Assembly (NCBI RefSeq): GCF_017315705.1
Contig: NZ_JAFLRF010000004.1
Location: 124,001 to 188,000 of the forward strand
Source of the DNA: Trinickia mobilis
Lineage (GTDB): Bacteria > Pseudomonadota > Gammaproteobacteria > Burkholderiales > Burkholderiaceae
Direction of reading: 5' to 3'
DNA: 64,000 bases
Of the stretch, positions 44,670 to 53,579 are shown piece after piece (the first letter of the stretch is position 1; every line of letters begins with the position of its first letter). Made by a program: the position numbers and the translations under genes. The notes under the pieces were generated by a model, which was given only the letters and a program-made list of their open reading frames with translations, had not been told where the DNA came from and did no database searches.

Positions 44670-47600
44670 TCAGTCGCCCTCGCGCCGCGCGGACGGCGTG
44701 ACGTGCGGCGAACCGGGACCGGGCGTCTCTGTGCCGCTCTTCGAGCGCGACGCCATCGACTCGAGCAGGTAATAGAACATCGGAATGAAGAACACGGCGA
44801 TGGCCGTCGCGCCCAGCATCCCGCCGATGACCCCCGTGCCGATCGAATGGCGGCTGTTGGCCGACGCGCCGAGCGCGATCGCGAGCGGCACGCAGCCGAG
44901 GATGAACGCGAGCGACGTCATGATGATTGGGCGCATGCGCTCTTCGGCTGCGGTCACCGCCGCGTCGTACGGCGATGCGCCCGTCTCGCGGTTCAACACC
45001 GCGAACTCGAAGATCAGGATCGCGTTCTTCGCGGCGAGCGCGACCAGCATCGTCAAGCCGATCTGGAAGTAGACGTCGTTGTTGAGCCCGCGCAGCAGGA
45101 TCGCGAGCAGCGCGCCGAACAAGGCGAACGGCACCGCCATCAGCACACCGAACGGCAGCGACCACTTCTCGTATTGCGCGGCGAGGATCAGGAACACCAT
45201 GATGATCCCGAACACGAACACGAGGCCCGACTTTCCGCCGGCTTGGCGCGCTTCAAACGCTTCGCCGCTCCAGCCGGCCACGTAACCGGGCGGCATCTGT
45301 GCGGCGAGGTCCTCGAGCGCGCCGATCACCTGGCCCGAGCTGTAGCCGGGCGCCGCGTTGGCCGTGACCTTGACGGCCGGGAAATTGTTGAAGCGCGTCA
45401 CCAGGTCGGGGCCCGTGACGAACTTGTAGTTCATCACGGCCTTGATCGGCACCATGTTGTTGGTCCTGCTGCGCACGTAGATCTGGTCGAGGTCTTGCGG
45501 CGTGAGCCGATACTGCGGCTCCGCTTGCAGGATGACTTGCCAGAGGCGGCTGTCGCGGTTGAACTGCGACACGTAGAGCGAGCCGAACATCGTCTGCATC
45601 GCGCTGTACACCTCGTCGATCGGCACGCCGAGCGTTTCGGCCTGGTCGCGGTTGACGTCGGCCAGCAGTTGCTGCGAAGAAGCGTTGAAGGTCGACGTGA
45701 CGCCGGACAGCTCCGGCCGGGCCTTCGCCTTCTGCACGAAATCCTGCACGACGCCGGCAAGCTGCGCGATGGAGCCGTCGCCTTGGCTCTCGATCCACAT
45801 CTCCGTGCCGCCAGTGGTGCCGAGCCCCGGTATCGACGGCGGATTGACCGGAATGACAATGCCCTCCTGAATCTTGGAGAGCGTTTCATACGCCTTGATC
45901 AGCACCGCGCGCGCATTCTGCGTCTTGATGTTCGAAAACTTGTAGCGCTCGTCGAAACTCTTCAGCCCGATAAAGAACGTGCCTGCGTTGTTCTTGTTCT
46001 GGCTGTCGAGCAAGCTGAAGCCATTCACGATCACGACGCTGCTGACGGCTTCCTGCTTCATGAAATAGTCGGTGACGCGCCGCCCTACGTCGCCCGTGCG
46101 ATCGAGGCTCGCTGCGTCCGGCATGATCACGGCCCCGAGCAGGTAACCCTGATCCTCCGGCGGCAGGAATGCGCCCGGAATGGTCTTCAGCATCACCACC
46201 GCCAGTGCGATCATGCCGACAAACAGCAGCAGGGCGGTCACGAAGTGCTTGATGACGAACCTGACCGCATTCGTGTAGCCAGCCGTCATCCGGGCCAGCA
46301 CCTTGTCGAACCACCGGAAGAAGCCTTTCTTCTCGTGGTGCGCGCTCTTGAGCAGCAACGCGGCAAGGGCGGGCGACAGCGTCAGGGCCACGATCCCCGA
46401 GATCACCACCGAGATCGCAATCGTGAGCGCGAACTGCCTGTACAACTGTCCGGTAATGCCGCCGAGAAACCCCACCGGCACGAACACGGCGCATAGGACG
46501 AGCGTGGTTGCCACGATCGGCCCGGAGATCTCGTCCATGGCCCGTTTCGCGGCATCCCTCGGGCCCAGCCTGTGCACGCTCATGTTCCGTTCGACGTTCT
46601 CGATCACGAGGATCGCGTCGTCCACCACAATGCCGATGGCGAGCACCATGCCGAACAATGTCAGCATGTTGATCGAAAAGCCAAGTACCAGCATGAACAT
46701 GGCGGTGCCGACAATGGAGACGGGCACCGCCAGAATCGGGGTCACCACTGCGCGCAGGTTCTGCAGGAACACGAAGACCACGATCACGACCAGCACGAGC
46801 GCTTCGAAGAATGTGTGCACGACGTCGGTAATCGACGCTCGCGTGAAATCCGTCGTGTCCATCGCGATCTCGTAGTCGAGACCCTGCGGAAACGACTTCT
46901 TCAGTTCCTCGAGTCGCGCACGCACCTGCTTGGAGACGTCGAGCGCATTCGCGCCCGGCTGCTGATAGACCGCGATGATCGTGGCCGGCTTGCCCTGGAA
47001 GGTGCTGCGGTTCGCATAGCTCTTCTGCCCCAGTTCGGCACGGCCGACGTCCTTCAGACGCACGATCGCCGCGCCGTTGCTCGCCGCGCGCAGGATGATG
47101 TTGTCGAACTGCTCCGGCGTGGCGAGACGCCCGGGGCTTGTCACGGCAAACGATTGCTCGACCGGACTGCCGGTCGGCGACTGGCCGATGCTGCCCACCG
47201 CGAACTGCTGGTTCTGGCTTGAGACCGCCCGCTGCACGTCGCCGGCCGTGATGCCGAGTTGCGCCATGCGATCCGGTTTCAGCCAGATTCGCATCGCGTA
47301 GTCCGGCGTGCCGAAGATGGCCGACTGGTTCGCGCCGCCGATGCGCTTGATCGAATCGAGCACATAGATGTTGGCGTAGTTGGCGATATAGGTCGGATCA
47401 AAGCGCTGGTCCGGCGAATAGATCGCGATGACCATCATGAACGCGTTCGATTTCTTCTGGACCTGGACGCCCTGGGCCTGCACCTGCTGCGGCAATTGCG
47501 GCAGCGCGAGGTTCACGCGGTTCTGCACGTCGACCTGCGCGAGCTCCGGATTGGTGCCGATCTCGAAGAAGACGTTGAGCGTCACATTGCCGGTGGACGA

Positions 47601-47852
47601 GCTGGACGAGTACATGTAGATCATGTTGTCCGCGCCGTTGACCTGCTCCTCGATCGGCGCCGCCACGTTGTTGGCCACGACCTCGGCGCTGGCGCCCGGG
47701 TAGGTGGCGGATACCGTCACCTGCGGCGGCGTGACGTCCGGATACTGGGCGATCGGCAACGCGAGCATCGTCAACGCGCCGCCGAGCGTGATGACGATGG
47801 AGATGACCGAGGCGAAGATCGGGCGGTCGATGCAGTAGTGGGAGATGTTCAT
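44670..47852 (-). CDS. RND multidrug efflux permease (second pump, HAE1 family)
   Basis: This 1,060-residue inner-membrane antiporter is of the AcrB/MexB type. It starts MNISHYCIDRPIFASVISIVI. The proton-relay pair is D411-D412 in GIVVDDAILVIENVERNM. Periplasmic porter segments such as IYMYSSSSSTGNVTLNVFFEIG are closest in pattern to MexF/BpeF-like permeases, but I do not assign a name. The late motif is ALAAKNAILIFEFAVLNRETG. The C-terminal tail is polar. It lies between the adaptor (12-bp gap) and the channel gene (1-bp gap), all on the minus strand. Confidence 0.95.
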   Translation of the reverse strand: MNISHYCIDRPIFASVISIVITLGGALTMLALPIAQYPDVTPPQVTVSATYPGASAEVVANNVAAPIEEQVNGADNMIYMYSSSSSTGNVTLNVFFEIGTNPELAQVDVQNRVNLALPQLPQQVQAQGVQVQKKSNAFMMVIAIYSPDQRFDPTYIANYANIYVLDSIKRIGGANQSAIFGTPDYAMRIWLKPDRMAQLGITAGDVQRAVSSQNQQFAVGSIGQSPTGSPVEQSFAVTSPGRLATPEQFDNIILRAASNGAAIVRLKDVGRAELGQKSYANRSTFQGKPATIIAVYQQPGANALDVSKQVRARLEELKKSFPQGLDYEIAMDTTDFTRASITDVVHTFFEALVLVVIVVFVFLQNLRAVVTPILAVPVSIVGTAMFMLVLGFSINMLTLFGMVLAIGIVVDDAILVIENVERNMSVHRLGPRDAAKRAMDEISGPIVATTLVLCAVFVPVGFLGGITGQLYRQFALTIAISVVISGIVALTLSPALAALLLKSAHHEKKGFFRWFDKVLARMTAGYTNAVRFVIKHFVTALLLFVGMIALAVVMLKTIPGAFLPPEDQGYLLGAVIMPDAASLDRTGDVGRRVTDYFMKQEAVSSVVIVNGFSLLDSQNKNNAGTFFIGLKSFDERYKFSNIKTQNARAVLIKAYETLSKIQEGIVIPVNPPSIPGLGTTGGTEMWIESQGDGSIAQLAGVVQDFVQKAKARPELSGVTSTFNASSQQLLADVNRDQAETLGVPIDEVYSAMQTMFGSLYVSQFNRDSRLWQVILQAEPQYRLTPQDLDQIYVRSRTNNMVPIKAVMNYKFVTGPDLVTRFNNFPAVKVTANAAPGYSSGQVIGALEDLAAQMPPGYVAGWSGEAFEARQAGGKSGLVFVFGIIMVFLILAAQYEKWSLPFGVLMAVPFALFGALLAILLRGLNNDVYFQIGLTMLVALAAKNAILIFEFAVLNRETGASPYDAAVTAAEERMRPIIMTSLAFILGCVPLAIALGASANSRHSIGTGVIGGMLGATAIAVFFIPMFYYLLESMASRSKSGTETPGPGSPHVTPSARREGD

Positions 47853-47864
47853 GGGCTCTCCGCT

Positions 47865-49190
47865 TTACTGCGCTGCGCCGCTGGATGCTTTGGCATCGGC
47901 CGGCTTTCCTTCGGGCGGCTTTCCTTCGGGGACCGCGCCCGTCGTGTTCGTCTGCTCGACGACCGCCTTGCCGCCGGTTTCGGTCGGCGCCAGCGTGCCG
48001 ACGATTTTCAGCGGCGCGTCGGGCGCGACCCGGATTGCGCCGTCCACCACGACGCGCTCGCCGGATTTCAGGCCATCGGTAATGAACCAGTTGTCGCCGT
48101 TCCAGTCGCCCACTTCCACCACGCGCTGATGCGCCTTCGACTCGTTGTCCACCACCCACACGTAATGGCTTCGCGCGCCCTGCAGCACCGCGCGCTGCGG
48201 AATCAGGATCGCACCGGGCCGCGTCGCGCCGGACACCCGCGCGCGCACGAATTGTCCAGGGCGCAACAGGCCTTTCGGGTTGTCGAGCACCGCCCTCACG
48301 AGAAACGTCCCGGTCTCGGTGCTGAACGCCGGATTGGCGAAGCTGATCTTGCCGCGCTCCGGAAACTCGGAGCCGTCGGCGAGCACGACCGTCACGACGA
48401 ACTCGCTGTTCGGCGGAAAACGCAATTTCCCGGCGCGAATCTGGTCTTGATAGCGGAGCAACTCGTTCTCGGAGATGCTGAAGTTCACCCACATGGGATC
48501 GAGCTGGTACACGTACGTCAGCAGCCCCGTTGCAGTGGCCGTGACGTAGCTGCCATCCTGCTGCCGCGCATAACTCGCGAGGCCGTTCAGCGGCGATTTG
48601 ATCGTCGTGTAGCCGAGGTTGAGCTCCGCGCTCCGGACTTGCCCTTGGGCGGAGATCACCGCGGCGGCGGCCTGCTGCTCGTTGCCGACCGCGTCGTCGA
48701 GATCCTTCTGGCTCAACGCGTTCTGTGCGGCAAGCGGCCTGACCCGCGCGAGGTTCTGCTTGGTAACCGTAAGCCTCGCCTGCTGCTGCGCCAGCTCGCC
48801 CTTCGCCGTCTGCAACGCAGCTTCGAACGGCTTGGGGTCCATCAGGAACATCGTCTGGCCGGTCTTCACCGTCTGGCCTTCGACGTAGGTCCGCTTGTCG
48901 AGAAAGCCGTCCACGCGCGCGCGAATCTCGACTTCCCGGGAGCTTTGGGTCTGCGCGGTGAATTCGAAGTCGACCGGGGTGTCGCGTGCGGTGACGGTCA
49001 TGACCGTCACCTCGGGGGCGCCGAGCGCCGGCGGGCCGGAAGGTTTCTTGCAGCCGCCGAACAACGCTAGCGCTGCCGCCACGATCATCAAGGACAACGC
49101 GCCTCGCGCCGGCCCAACTGCGCCGAGCCGCAACTTCAAGGCGAGCGTCGGCTGCCGAAGGACGCGATAAAGGGCGAGTGCGGGTTTCAT
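47865..49190 (-). CDS. RND efflux periplasmic adaptor subunit (second pump)
   Basis: This 441-residue membrane-fusion protein has a signal peptide with lipobox-like LFGGC, so it is probably a lipoprotein anchored in the inner membrane. Lipoyl halves and an alpha-hairpin follow (VEIRARVDGFLDKRTYVEGQ, GELAQQQARLTVTKQNLARVRPLAAQNALSQKDLDDA), then the barrel (IKSPLNGLASYARQQDGSYV). The C-terminus is a Pro/Lys-rich tail with a repeated PEGKP unit. The ATG at 49190 has GAGGAGCGTCCG upstream. It is the first pump gene of the operon, 16 bp after the small hypothetical gene. Confidence 0.93.
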   Translation of the reverse strand: MKPALALYRVLRQPTLALKLRLGAVGPARGALSLMIVAAALALFGGCKKPSGPPALGAPEVTVMTVTARDTPVDFEFTAQTQSSREVEIRARVDGFLDKRTYVEGQTVKTGQTMFLMDPKPFEAALQTAKGELAQQQARLTVTKQNLARVRPLAAQNALSQKDLDDAVGNEQQAAAAVISAQGQVRSAELNLGYTTIKSPLNGLASYARQQDGSYVTATATGLLTYVYQLDPMWVNFSISENELLRYQDQIRAGKLRFPPNSEFVVTVVLADGSEFPERGKISFANPAFSTETGTFLVRAVLDNPKGLLRPGQFVRARVSGATRPGAILIPQRAVLQGARSHYVWVVDNESKAHQRVVEVGDWNGDNWFITDGLKSGERVVVDGAIRVAPDAPLKIVGTLAPTETGGKAVVEQTNTTGAVPEGKPPEGKPADAKASSGAAQ

Positions 49191-49206
49191 CGGACGCTCC
49201 TCGAAA

Positions 49207-49602
49207 CTACATCGCCGTGCAGTCTCCGAATAACACCAGCGCGTCATGGCGATTCGCCAGGGTCAGGGTGATCTCCCCGTCGTTCGTGTCGAGCACGACG
49301 GTCCATGCGTAGTCGAGCTCGGTGCCTTGCATGAGAATCTGGCCCTGGGCTTTGTTCATGGAGACGATCGGCGTCGCGCGAATGGGTCCCGAAATGAGTT
49401 TTTTAGCGAAATCGATGGACAGGAAACGCGGCGCGCCCAGATCCGCCGGCAGCTCGCGCTCGCAGGCGAAGCCGGGATCGCAGGCATGGCCTTCAATGGT
49501 CGCGCAAAGCAGCGTCTTGCTGCCGTCGAAATCGCCGGCCCACGCGCTTGCGCCACTCACCAAGAAGATCGCCGCTAATCCCGCAGTTTCGAACCTGTTC
49601 AC
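49207..49602 (-). CDS. Small periplasmic protein of unknown function at the head of the RND-Pqi operon
   Basis: This 131-residue protein has a signal peptide (AGLAAIFLVSGASAWAGDF). The mature part contains five cysteines, among them LCATIEGHACDPGFACERELP and the last at GDCTAM, so disulphides are likely. It ends in a beta-rich segment (DGEITLTLANRHDALVLFGDC). Similar short proteins are known to me only as hypothetical. It is 16 bp upstream of the adaptor gene and surely cotranscribed. I infer an accessory or regulatory role in the envelope. Confidence 0.7.
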   Translation of the reverse strand: MNRFETAGLAAIFLVSGASAWAGDFDGSKTLLCATIEGHACDPGFACERELPADLGAPRFLSIDFAKKLISGPIRATPIVSMNKAQGQILMQGTELDYAWTVVLDTNDGEITLTLANRHDALVLFGDCTAM

Positions 49603-49630
49603 GATTGCGCACCTCCAATCGGCTGCGACG

Positions 49631-50176
49631 CTACTGGCTGGTGTAGCCTCGACCGTTCATGCATGCAGTCACGGCCCGATTGAAGGTCGAGAGCTGGCTC
49701 GCGGTGTTCTGCTGCGCAGCTTGTGCCTGCTGGCTCGCCGCCTGCGTTTGCCGCCGCTGACGCAAGCCGCCACCCGCCGTGCCGGTCACCGCGCCGATCG
49801 CCGCGCCCTTGCCTGCGTTGCCGGCAATCGCGCCAATCGCGGCACCCAGCGCTGCGCCACCGGCTGCGCCCTTTACCGCCCCGCCCTGGGGTTGAGGTGC
49901 GCCGGGCTGAGCGGACTGCTGCGCGAGCACGACCGGATCGACGCCCGTGGTCTGCTTCGCCCATACCTGGCACTCCGCGGTATCCGTTTGCTGCTTCTGC
50001 GCACTCTGCCCTTTTGCGGGGTAGAAGATCGACTGCTGCGCGGAGGCCGCGCCTGCAAACACGAGCGCTAGCGCGCCCGCGGCAATCGCTGCGACCCGCC
50101 ATCTTTCGGCCGTCTCGCGCGTTTCAGACCGCGCACGCTCGGGTCGATCGCGCGCCACTGCCATCAGCTGCTTCAT
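49631..50176 (-). CDS. Glycine-zipper family protein
   Basis: This 181-residue exported protein has a basic N-region of about 27 residues, a hydrophobic core (VAAIAAGALALVFAGAASA) and cleavage near AQQ. The centre is a glycine-zipper membrane-interacting segment (GGAVKGAAGGAALGAAIGAIAGNAGKGAAIGAV), followed by a Gln-rich helix. The end, FNRAVTACMNGRGYT, is typical of YMGG-like proteins. These associate with the outer membrane and are often stress-induced; the exact role is unknown. The unusually long n-region means the true start could lie further downstream. Confidence 0.75.
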   Translation of the reverse strand: MKQLMAVARDRPERARSETRETAERWRVAAIAAGALALVFAGAASAQQSIFYPAKGQSAQKQQTDTAECQVWAKQTTGVDPVVLAQQSAQPGAPQPQGGAVKGAAGGAALGAAIGAIAGNAGKGAAIGAVTGTAGGGLRQRRQTQAASQQAQAAQQNTASQLSTFNRAVTACMNGRGYTSQ

Positions 50177-50248
50177 CTGCTTACACCCTATCGATTCGAT
50201 ATCCGAATTAATTTCAATTCACTTTCCTTGCCGAGGGGAACGCAAGCG

Positions 50249-50824
50249 TCACTTATTAAGCCGGGTGATCTTCGACCCTCTCAATCCGATCCCTCCCATC
50301 AACCCCTTTTGATCGAAAATGAAGGCATAGATATCGGATTGGAGCGTGGCAGTCGTCACGTTCTTCGCTGCGCCCTGGTCTCCAATCACGATTGTCGGCG
50401 CCATGCCGACTTCGAATCCCGAGCTTGTTTTCAGCGAGCTCAGTGCGGAATCCGACATGAACATCATCACGTACGCATATTTCTGGACTCCGGCCTGAAG
50501 GCCATACGTGACCGATGTCGTCGCGTAATAGCCCGTGATCTTGCCGTTCTCGATCAGCTCGCCCGTACCATGCGAGGCGCCGGCGATGAATCCCGCCCTC
50601 ACCACGCCCGGAAAGACGAGGATCCCTTTGGCCTGGCCGCTCAGTTCTTTCGCCTTCGGCGTGGCTTGGTACAAGCTCGCCAGCGCTGCCTGGCAATCCT
50701 GGTCGAGCACCGGATCGGGCGACTGCCCCGCCGTATCGGAGGCCGGCGGCGATTGCCCCGTCGAGCAGGCCGCGCCCACGGCGACTAGAGAGACCATCGC
50801 GATCTTGCGGGCGAAATGGATCAT
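50249..50824 (-). CDS. SYLF-domain (Ysc84-like) lipoprotein
   Basis: This 191-residue lipoprotein has a signal peptide ending VGAAC and a SYLF domain: ALASLYQATPKAKELSGQAKGILVFPGVVRAGFI, GYYATTSVTYGLQAGVQKYAYVMMF and GLMGGIGLRGSKITRLNK at the end. The ATG at 50824 is preferred over the GTG three codons earlier. The domain binds lipids in eukaryotic homologues. Its upstream region carries the GGACTTTGGTCC palindrome shared with two neighbouring genes, which suggests control by the adjacent two-component system. It is a paralogue of the gene at 10920-11510. Confidence 0.88.
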   Translation of the reverse strand: MIHFARKIAMVSLVAVGAACSTGQSPPASDTAGQSPDPVLDQDCQAALASLYQATPKAKELSGQAKGILVFPGVVRAGFIAGASHGTGELIENGKITGYYATTSVTYGLQAGVQKYAYVMMFMSDSALSSLKTSSGFEVGMAPTIVIGDQGAAKNVTTATLQSDIYAFIFDQKGLMGGIGLRGSKITRLNK

Positions 50825-50936
50825 GATGTGCACCTCTACGAATGGCAGCCGCTGGAATTAGGCCGCGTGACAACCGCGGCGACAGAGCGCAGACCGATGC
50901 TGACAAGTTTGGTAGCCGGTTTTGCCGAAGACAATG

Positions 50937-50948
50937 GGACTTTGGTCC
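50937..50948 (-). promoter_or_regulatory. GGAC-N4-GTCC element upstream of the SYLF gene
   Basis: The exact 12-mer GGACTTTGGTCC (GGACCAAAGTCC on the minus strand) lies 113-124 bp upstream of the SYLF start. Identical 12-mers precede the genes starting at 51359 and 54583. The downstream promoter-like part is less conserved here than in the other two. Confidence 0.6.
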
Positions 50949-50972
50949 GATATCCCCCGGCTTGCCGGGAAC

Positions 50973-51359
50973 TCAGGGCGCCGGTGCCATGCCCAGCGCA
51001 GTCTGCACTGTCTTGATCAGGATCGAGTCGTTGAACGGCTTGCGCAGATAGGCCACGGCGCCCGAAGCCAGTGCCTGGGCGCGCACGCCCACGTCGTCGT
51101 AGGCGGTGATCAGGATGACGGGCATGCCGCTGCCGTCCAGGCGGCGCTGGACCTCCAGCCCGTTCATGCCGGGCATCTGGATGTCGAGAATGACGCAACC
51201 CGGACGGTATGAGGGCATGGACGAGAGCATGTCCAGAAAGTCGTCGCCGCTCGAAAACGTGTCCGCCCCGATGCCAACGGAAGACAGCAGACGCTTGATA
51301 GCCCGACCCACCGAATCGTCGTCGTCGACCACCGCAACGAACGGTTTGAGATTGCCCAT
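50973..51359 (-). CDS. Single-domain response regulator
   Basis: This 128-residue protein is a stand-alone receiver domain. The acidic pocket is VVDDDDS (residues 10-16), the phospho-acceptor is D59 in VILDIQMPGMNGLEVQ, and the conserved Lys is in YLRKPFN. With no output domain it may relay or sink phosphate, or act by protein contact. It resembles the receiver part of FixJ-type regulators, as does its neighbour. A shared GGAC-N4-GTCC promoter element lies 85-96 bp upstream. Confidence 0.9.
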   Translation of the reverse strand: MGNLKPFVAVVDDDDSVGRAIKRLLSSVGIGADTFSSGDDFLDMLSSMPSYRPGCVILDIQMPGMNGLEVQRRLDGSGMPVILITAYDDVGVRAQALASGAVAYLRKPFNDSILIKTVQTALGMAPAP

Positions 51360-51400
51360 TATGAGAAATCCGAATCTGATGGTTGCCCGTATAACTGCAA

Positions 51401-51455
51401 TCCCGCAGATTCAGGCTAGTCAGTGCAAGGCGAATCCGATATAGGACTTTGGTCC
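51401..51455 (-). promoter_or_regulatory. Two-part promoter element upstream of the single-domain regulator
   Basis: On the minus strand GGACCAAAGTCC (51444-51455) is followed after exactly 25 nt by TAGCCTGAATCTGCGGGA (51401-51418). The same two blocks with the same 25-nt spacing occur upstream of the gene starting at 54583. The palindrome looks like an activator site and the second block like the -10/start region. Confidence 0.65.
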
Positions 51456-51486
51456 ACGTGCACGCCGGAACGGTCCGCGCGGCGAC

Positions 51487-52122
51487 TCAGTGCAGCAGCC
51501 GCATCGGCTCGATTGCGCCGATGCCGGCCTTGTCGGCAAGGTGGATCAGATCGGCCAGTGAACGCGCGCCCATTTTCTTCATCACTCGGGCACGATGAAT
51601 CTTGATCGTCTTTTCGGCAATGCCGAGCTCGCCGGCGATTTGTTTGTTCAGACGGCCGGTTACGACGCGCGCCATCACTTCGCACTCGCGCGGTGTCAGG
51701 CGGCTAAGCCGCAGTCGAATGTCCGCCAGTTCCTGCCGGCGCTCGAAAATCTCGCGGGCGCGCTCGAGCGCGCGCTCGACCACTTCGAGCAAAACCGTGT
51801 CACGTACCGGTTTGGTCAGGAAGTCGGTTGCGCCCGCCTTCATGGCATCGACGGTCGTGCCGATATCTCCGTGCCCCGTGACGAAGATGATCGGCAAGCT
51901 CATGTTCAATTCGCGCTGCACCTCGAGCCCGTTCAAATCCGGCAATTGCAGGTCCAGCACGACGCATGCCGGGCCGCTCGACAGGTCGGCGCCATCCAGA
52001 AACGAGCGCGCGGATTCATAGACTTCGGCCTCATACCCAGCCGAGCGTAAGAGCCGTGCGAATGCGCGGCAAACGCCGGCGTCGTCGTCGACGACGAAAA
52101 CACGGGAAGCAAAATCATTCAT
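51487..52122 (-). CDS. FixJ-type response regulator
   Basis: This 211-residue regulator has a receiver domain with phospho-acceptor D57 (VVLDLQLPDLNGLEVQ), a KPV lysine motif and a C-terminal LuxR-type helix-turn-helix (LTPRECEVMARVVTGRLNKQIAGELGIAEKTIKIHR). It should activate promoters when phosphorylated by the kinase encoded just upstream. The ATG at 52122 is chosen because the kinase stop region supplies GTGAGGAC as its ribosome site; a GTG at 52134 would overlap the kinase stop. It is the obvious candidate to bind the GGAC-N4-GTCC elements nearby. Confidence 0.93.
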   Translation of the reverse strand: MNDFASRVFVVDDDAGVCRAFARLLRSAGYEAEVYESARSFLDGADLSSGPACVVLDLQLPDLNGLEVQRELNMSLPIIFVTGHGDIGTTVDAMKAGATDFLTKPVRDTVLLEVVERALERAREIFERRQELADIRLRLSRLTPRECEVMARVVTGRLNKQIAGELGIAEKTIKIHRARVMKKMGARSLADLIHLADKAGIGAIEPMRLLH

Positions 52123-52130
52123 CGTTGTCC

Positions 52131-53579
52131 TCACGTCTGGTTCGGTCCCGCCATGCCCCCCGCTGGTAACGCTACATAAAACGTTGCGCCTCGTTCGTCG
52201 TTGTTCTCCACCCAGAGCCGGCCTCCATGGGCCGCCACGATGCTCCGGCTAATCGACAGACCCAGCCCCAGACCATGCGGCTTCGACGTGAAAAAAGGCT
52301 TGAATATCGTGTCCATCTGGTCCACCGTCAGTCCATGCCCGCGGTCCCGAACGGCTATGCGCACCGTCGCGCCGGGCTTCGCCGCAACCTGAACGTCGAC
52401 CACGCGATCGGCAGCCGGACACTCGTGCATGGCGTCGAACGCATTGAGCAGGAGATTGAGCACCACCTGCTGCAACTGCACCTTGTCGCCGCGCACGGCG
52501 GGCAAGTCCGCAGCGATGTCGACCCTCGTCCGAATCCCGCGTACGACCGCGTCGCTGTGCACCAGCATGACCACGTCGCGAACCACGCTGCCGACATCGA
52601 GCGGCTGCAGCTCCACATCGCCCTTCCTGACGAGCGCCCGCATCTTGCGGATGATCTCGCTCGCCCGGCAATTGTCCGCGACGATGTCCTTCAAGGTTTC
52701 CTGCACCTCGGAGACGTTGATCGGGTCCGCTTCCATGAAGCGCTGCGCCGCTTGCGAATTGCTCAGAATCGCCGTGAGCGGCTGGTTCAGTTCGTGGGCG
52801 AGCGAGCCGGCCAGCTCGCCGAGCGCGGAGATGCGCGTCAGATGCGCCAGTTCCTGGCGATTGCGATGGAGCTCGTATCGTTCGCTTCGGTCCACGATGA
52901 CGGCAAGCAGCGTCGGCACGCCGTCGACATCGCATTGGCGCGTCGTCACCTCGGCAGGAAATTCCGTCCCGTCGCGGCGCTTCGCCGAGAAGGTTTGCAT
53001 GGTGGGCGCGGCCAAAGCCCCAGGGTCCGGCAAAGGGGGGTTCCCCGCTACGTGCAAGCCGGCCGGCTCCAACTCGGATATCAGCATGCTGACTGACATT
53101 CCGGTCAGTTCTTCGCTACCGTAGCCGAACAGCTCCCTCGCTTTCGCATTCAAGAATTCGATTTGTCCGGACTGTCCGATGCCGACGACCGCGACCGGCA
53201 CGAATTCCAGCGCGGCGTGCATCGGGGCCGTCGCGCCCTCGGCTCGACCATTTGGCCTCGTGTGTTTGACGAGCGACGGCAGGCGCTCGGCAGCGCTTGC
53301 CGCCAACCGTAGCGCTTGGCCAAAGGTCGCTCCCGAACCGGAGAGCAACTTCCCCGCGTGAAATTCACGCTTGCGCGCGGCGCTCAATAATGTGACGAAT
53401 TCGCGCTCGCAAGGATAGGGAGCCTTGCCGAAAGGACGCACCGGCCCTTTTACATCGACCCAGCAAAGACACGTCCGCGTCCGGGATTTCCGCTGTGCAT
53501 CGCATTCATGTAAACACCACAAGAACGCAGCGATGCTGGCGGCCAGAACAACCTCGTAACCGGACAAGGCGAAATGCAT
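52131..53579 (-). CDS. PAS-domain sensor histidine kinase (FixL-like)
   Basis: This 482-residue kinase has one N-terminal hydrophobic segment (about residues 4-24), a Cys-bearing linker, and a PAS domain (about 120-235; ALEFVPVAVVGIGQSGQIEFLNAKARELFGY). The HisKA domain has phospho-acceptor H262 in SLAHELNQPLTAILSNSQAA. The ATPase domain has an N box (VVLNLLLNAFDAM), G1 (RDRGHGL) and G2 (HGLGLGLSIS). The FixL-like H-box and the FixJ-type partner place it in that branch. Whether the PAS domain binds haem is not visible. The ATG at 53579 has AGGGGGAA upstream; the longer frame adds 26 codons. Confidence 0.92.
   Translation of the reverse strand: MHFALSGYEVVLAASIAAFLWCLHECDAQRKSRTRTCLCWVDVKGPVRPFGKAPYPCEREFVTLLSAARKREFHAGKLLSGSGATFGQALRLAASAAERLPSLVKHTRPNGRAEGATAPMHAALEFVPVAVVGIGQSGQIEFLNAKARELFGYGSEELTGMSVSMLISELEPAGLHVAGNPPLPDPGALAAPTMQTFSAKRRDGTEFPAEVTTRQCDVDGVPTLLAVIVDRSERYELHRNRQELAHLTRISALGELAGSLAHELNQPLTAILSNSQAAQRFMEADPINVSEVQETLKDIVADNCRASEIIRKMRALVRKGDVELQPLDVGSVVRDVVMLVHSDAVVRGIRTRVDIAADLPAVRGDKVQLQQVVLNLLLNAFDAMHECPAADRVVDVQVAAKPGATVRIAVRDRGHGLTVDQMDTIFKPFFTSKPHGLGLGLSISRSIVAAHGGRLWVENNDERGATFYVALPAGGMAGPNQT

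Noticed and set aside
44640-49070. Long plus-strand open frames (44640-46496, 47259-49070) opposite the second RND operon
   Set aside because: Arg/His/Glu-rich shadows of the permease and adaptor genes with no recognisable motif.
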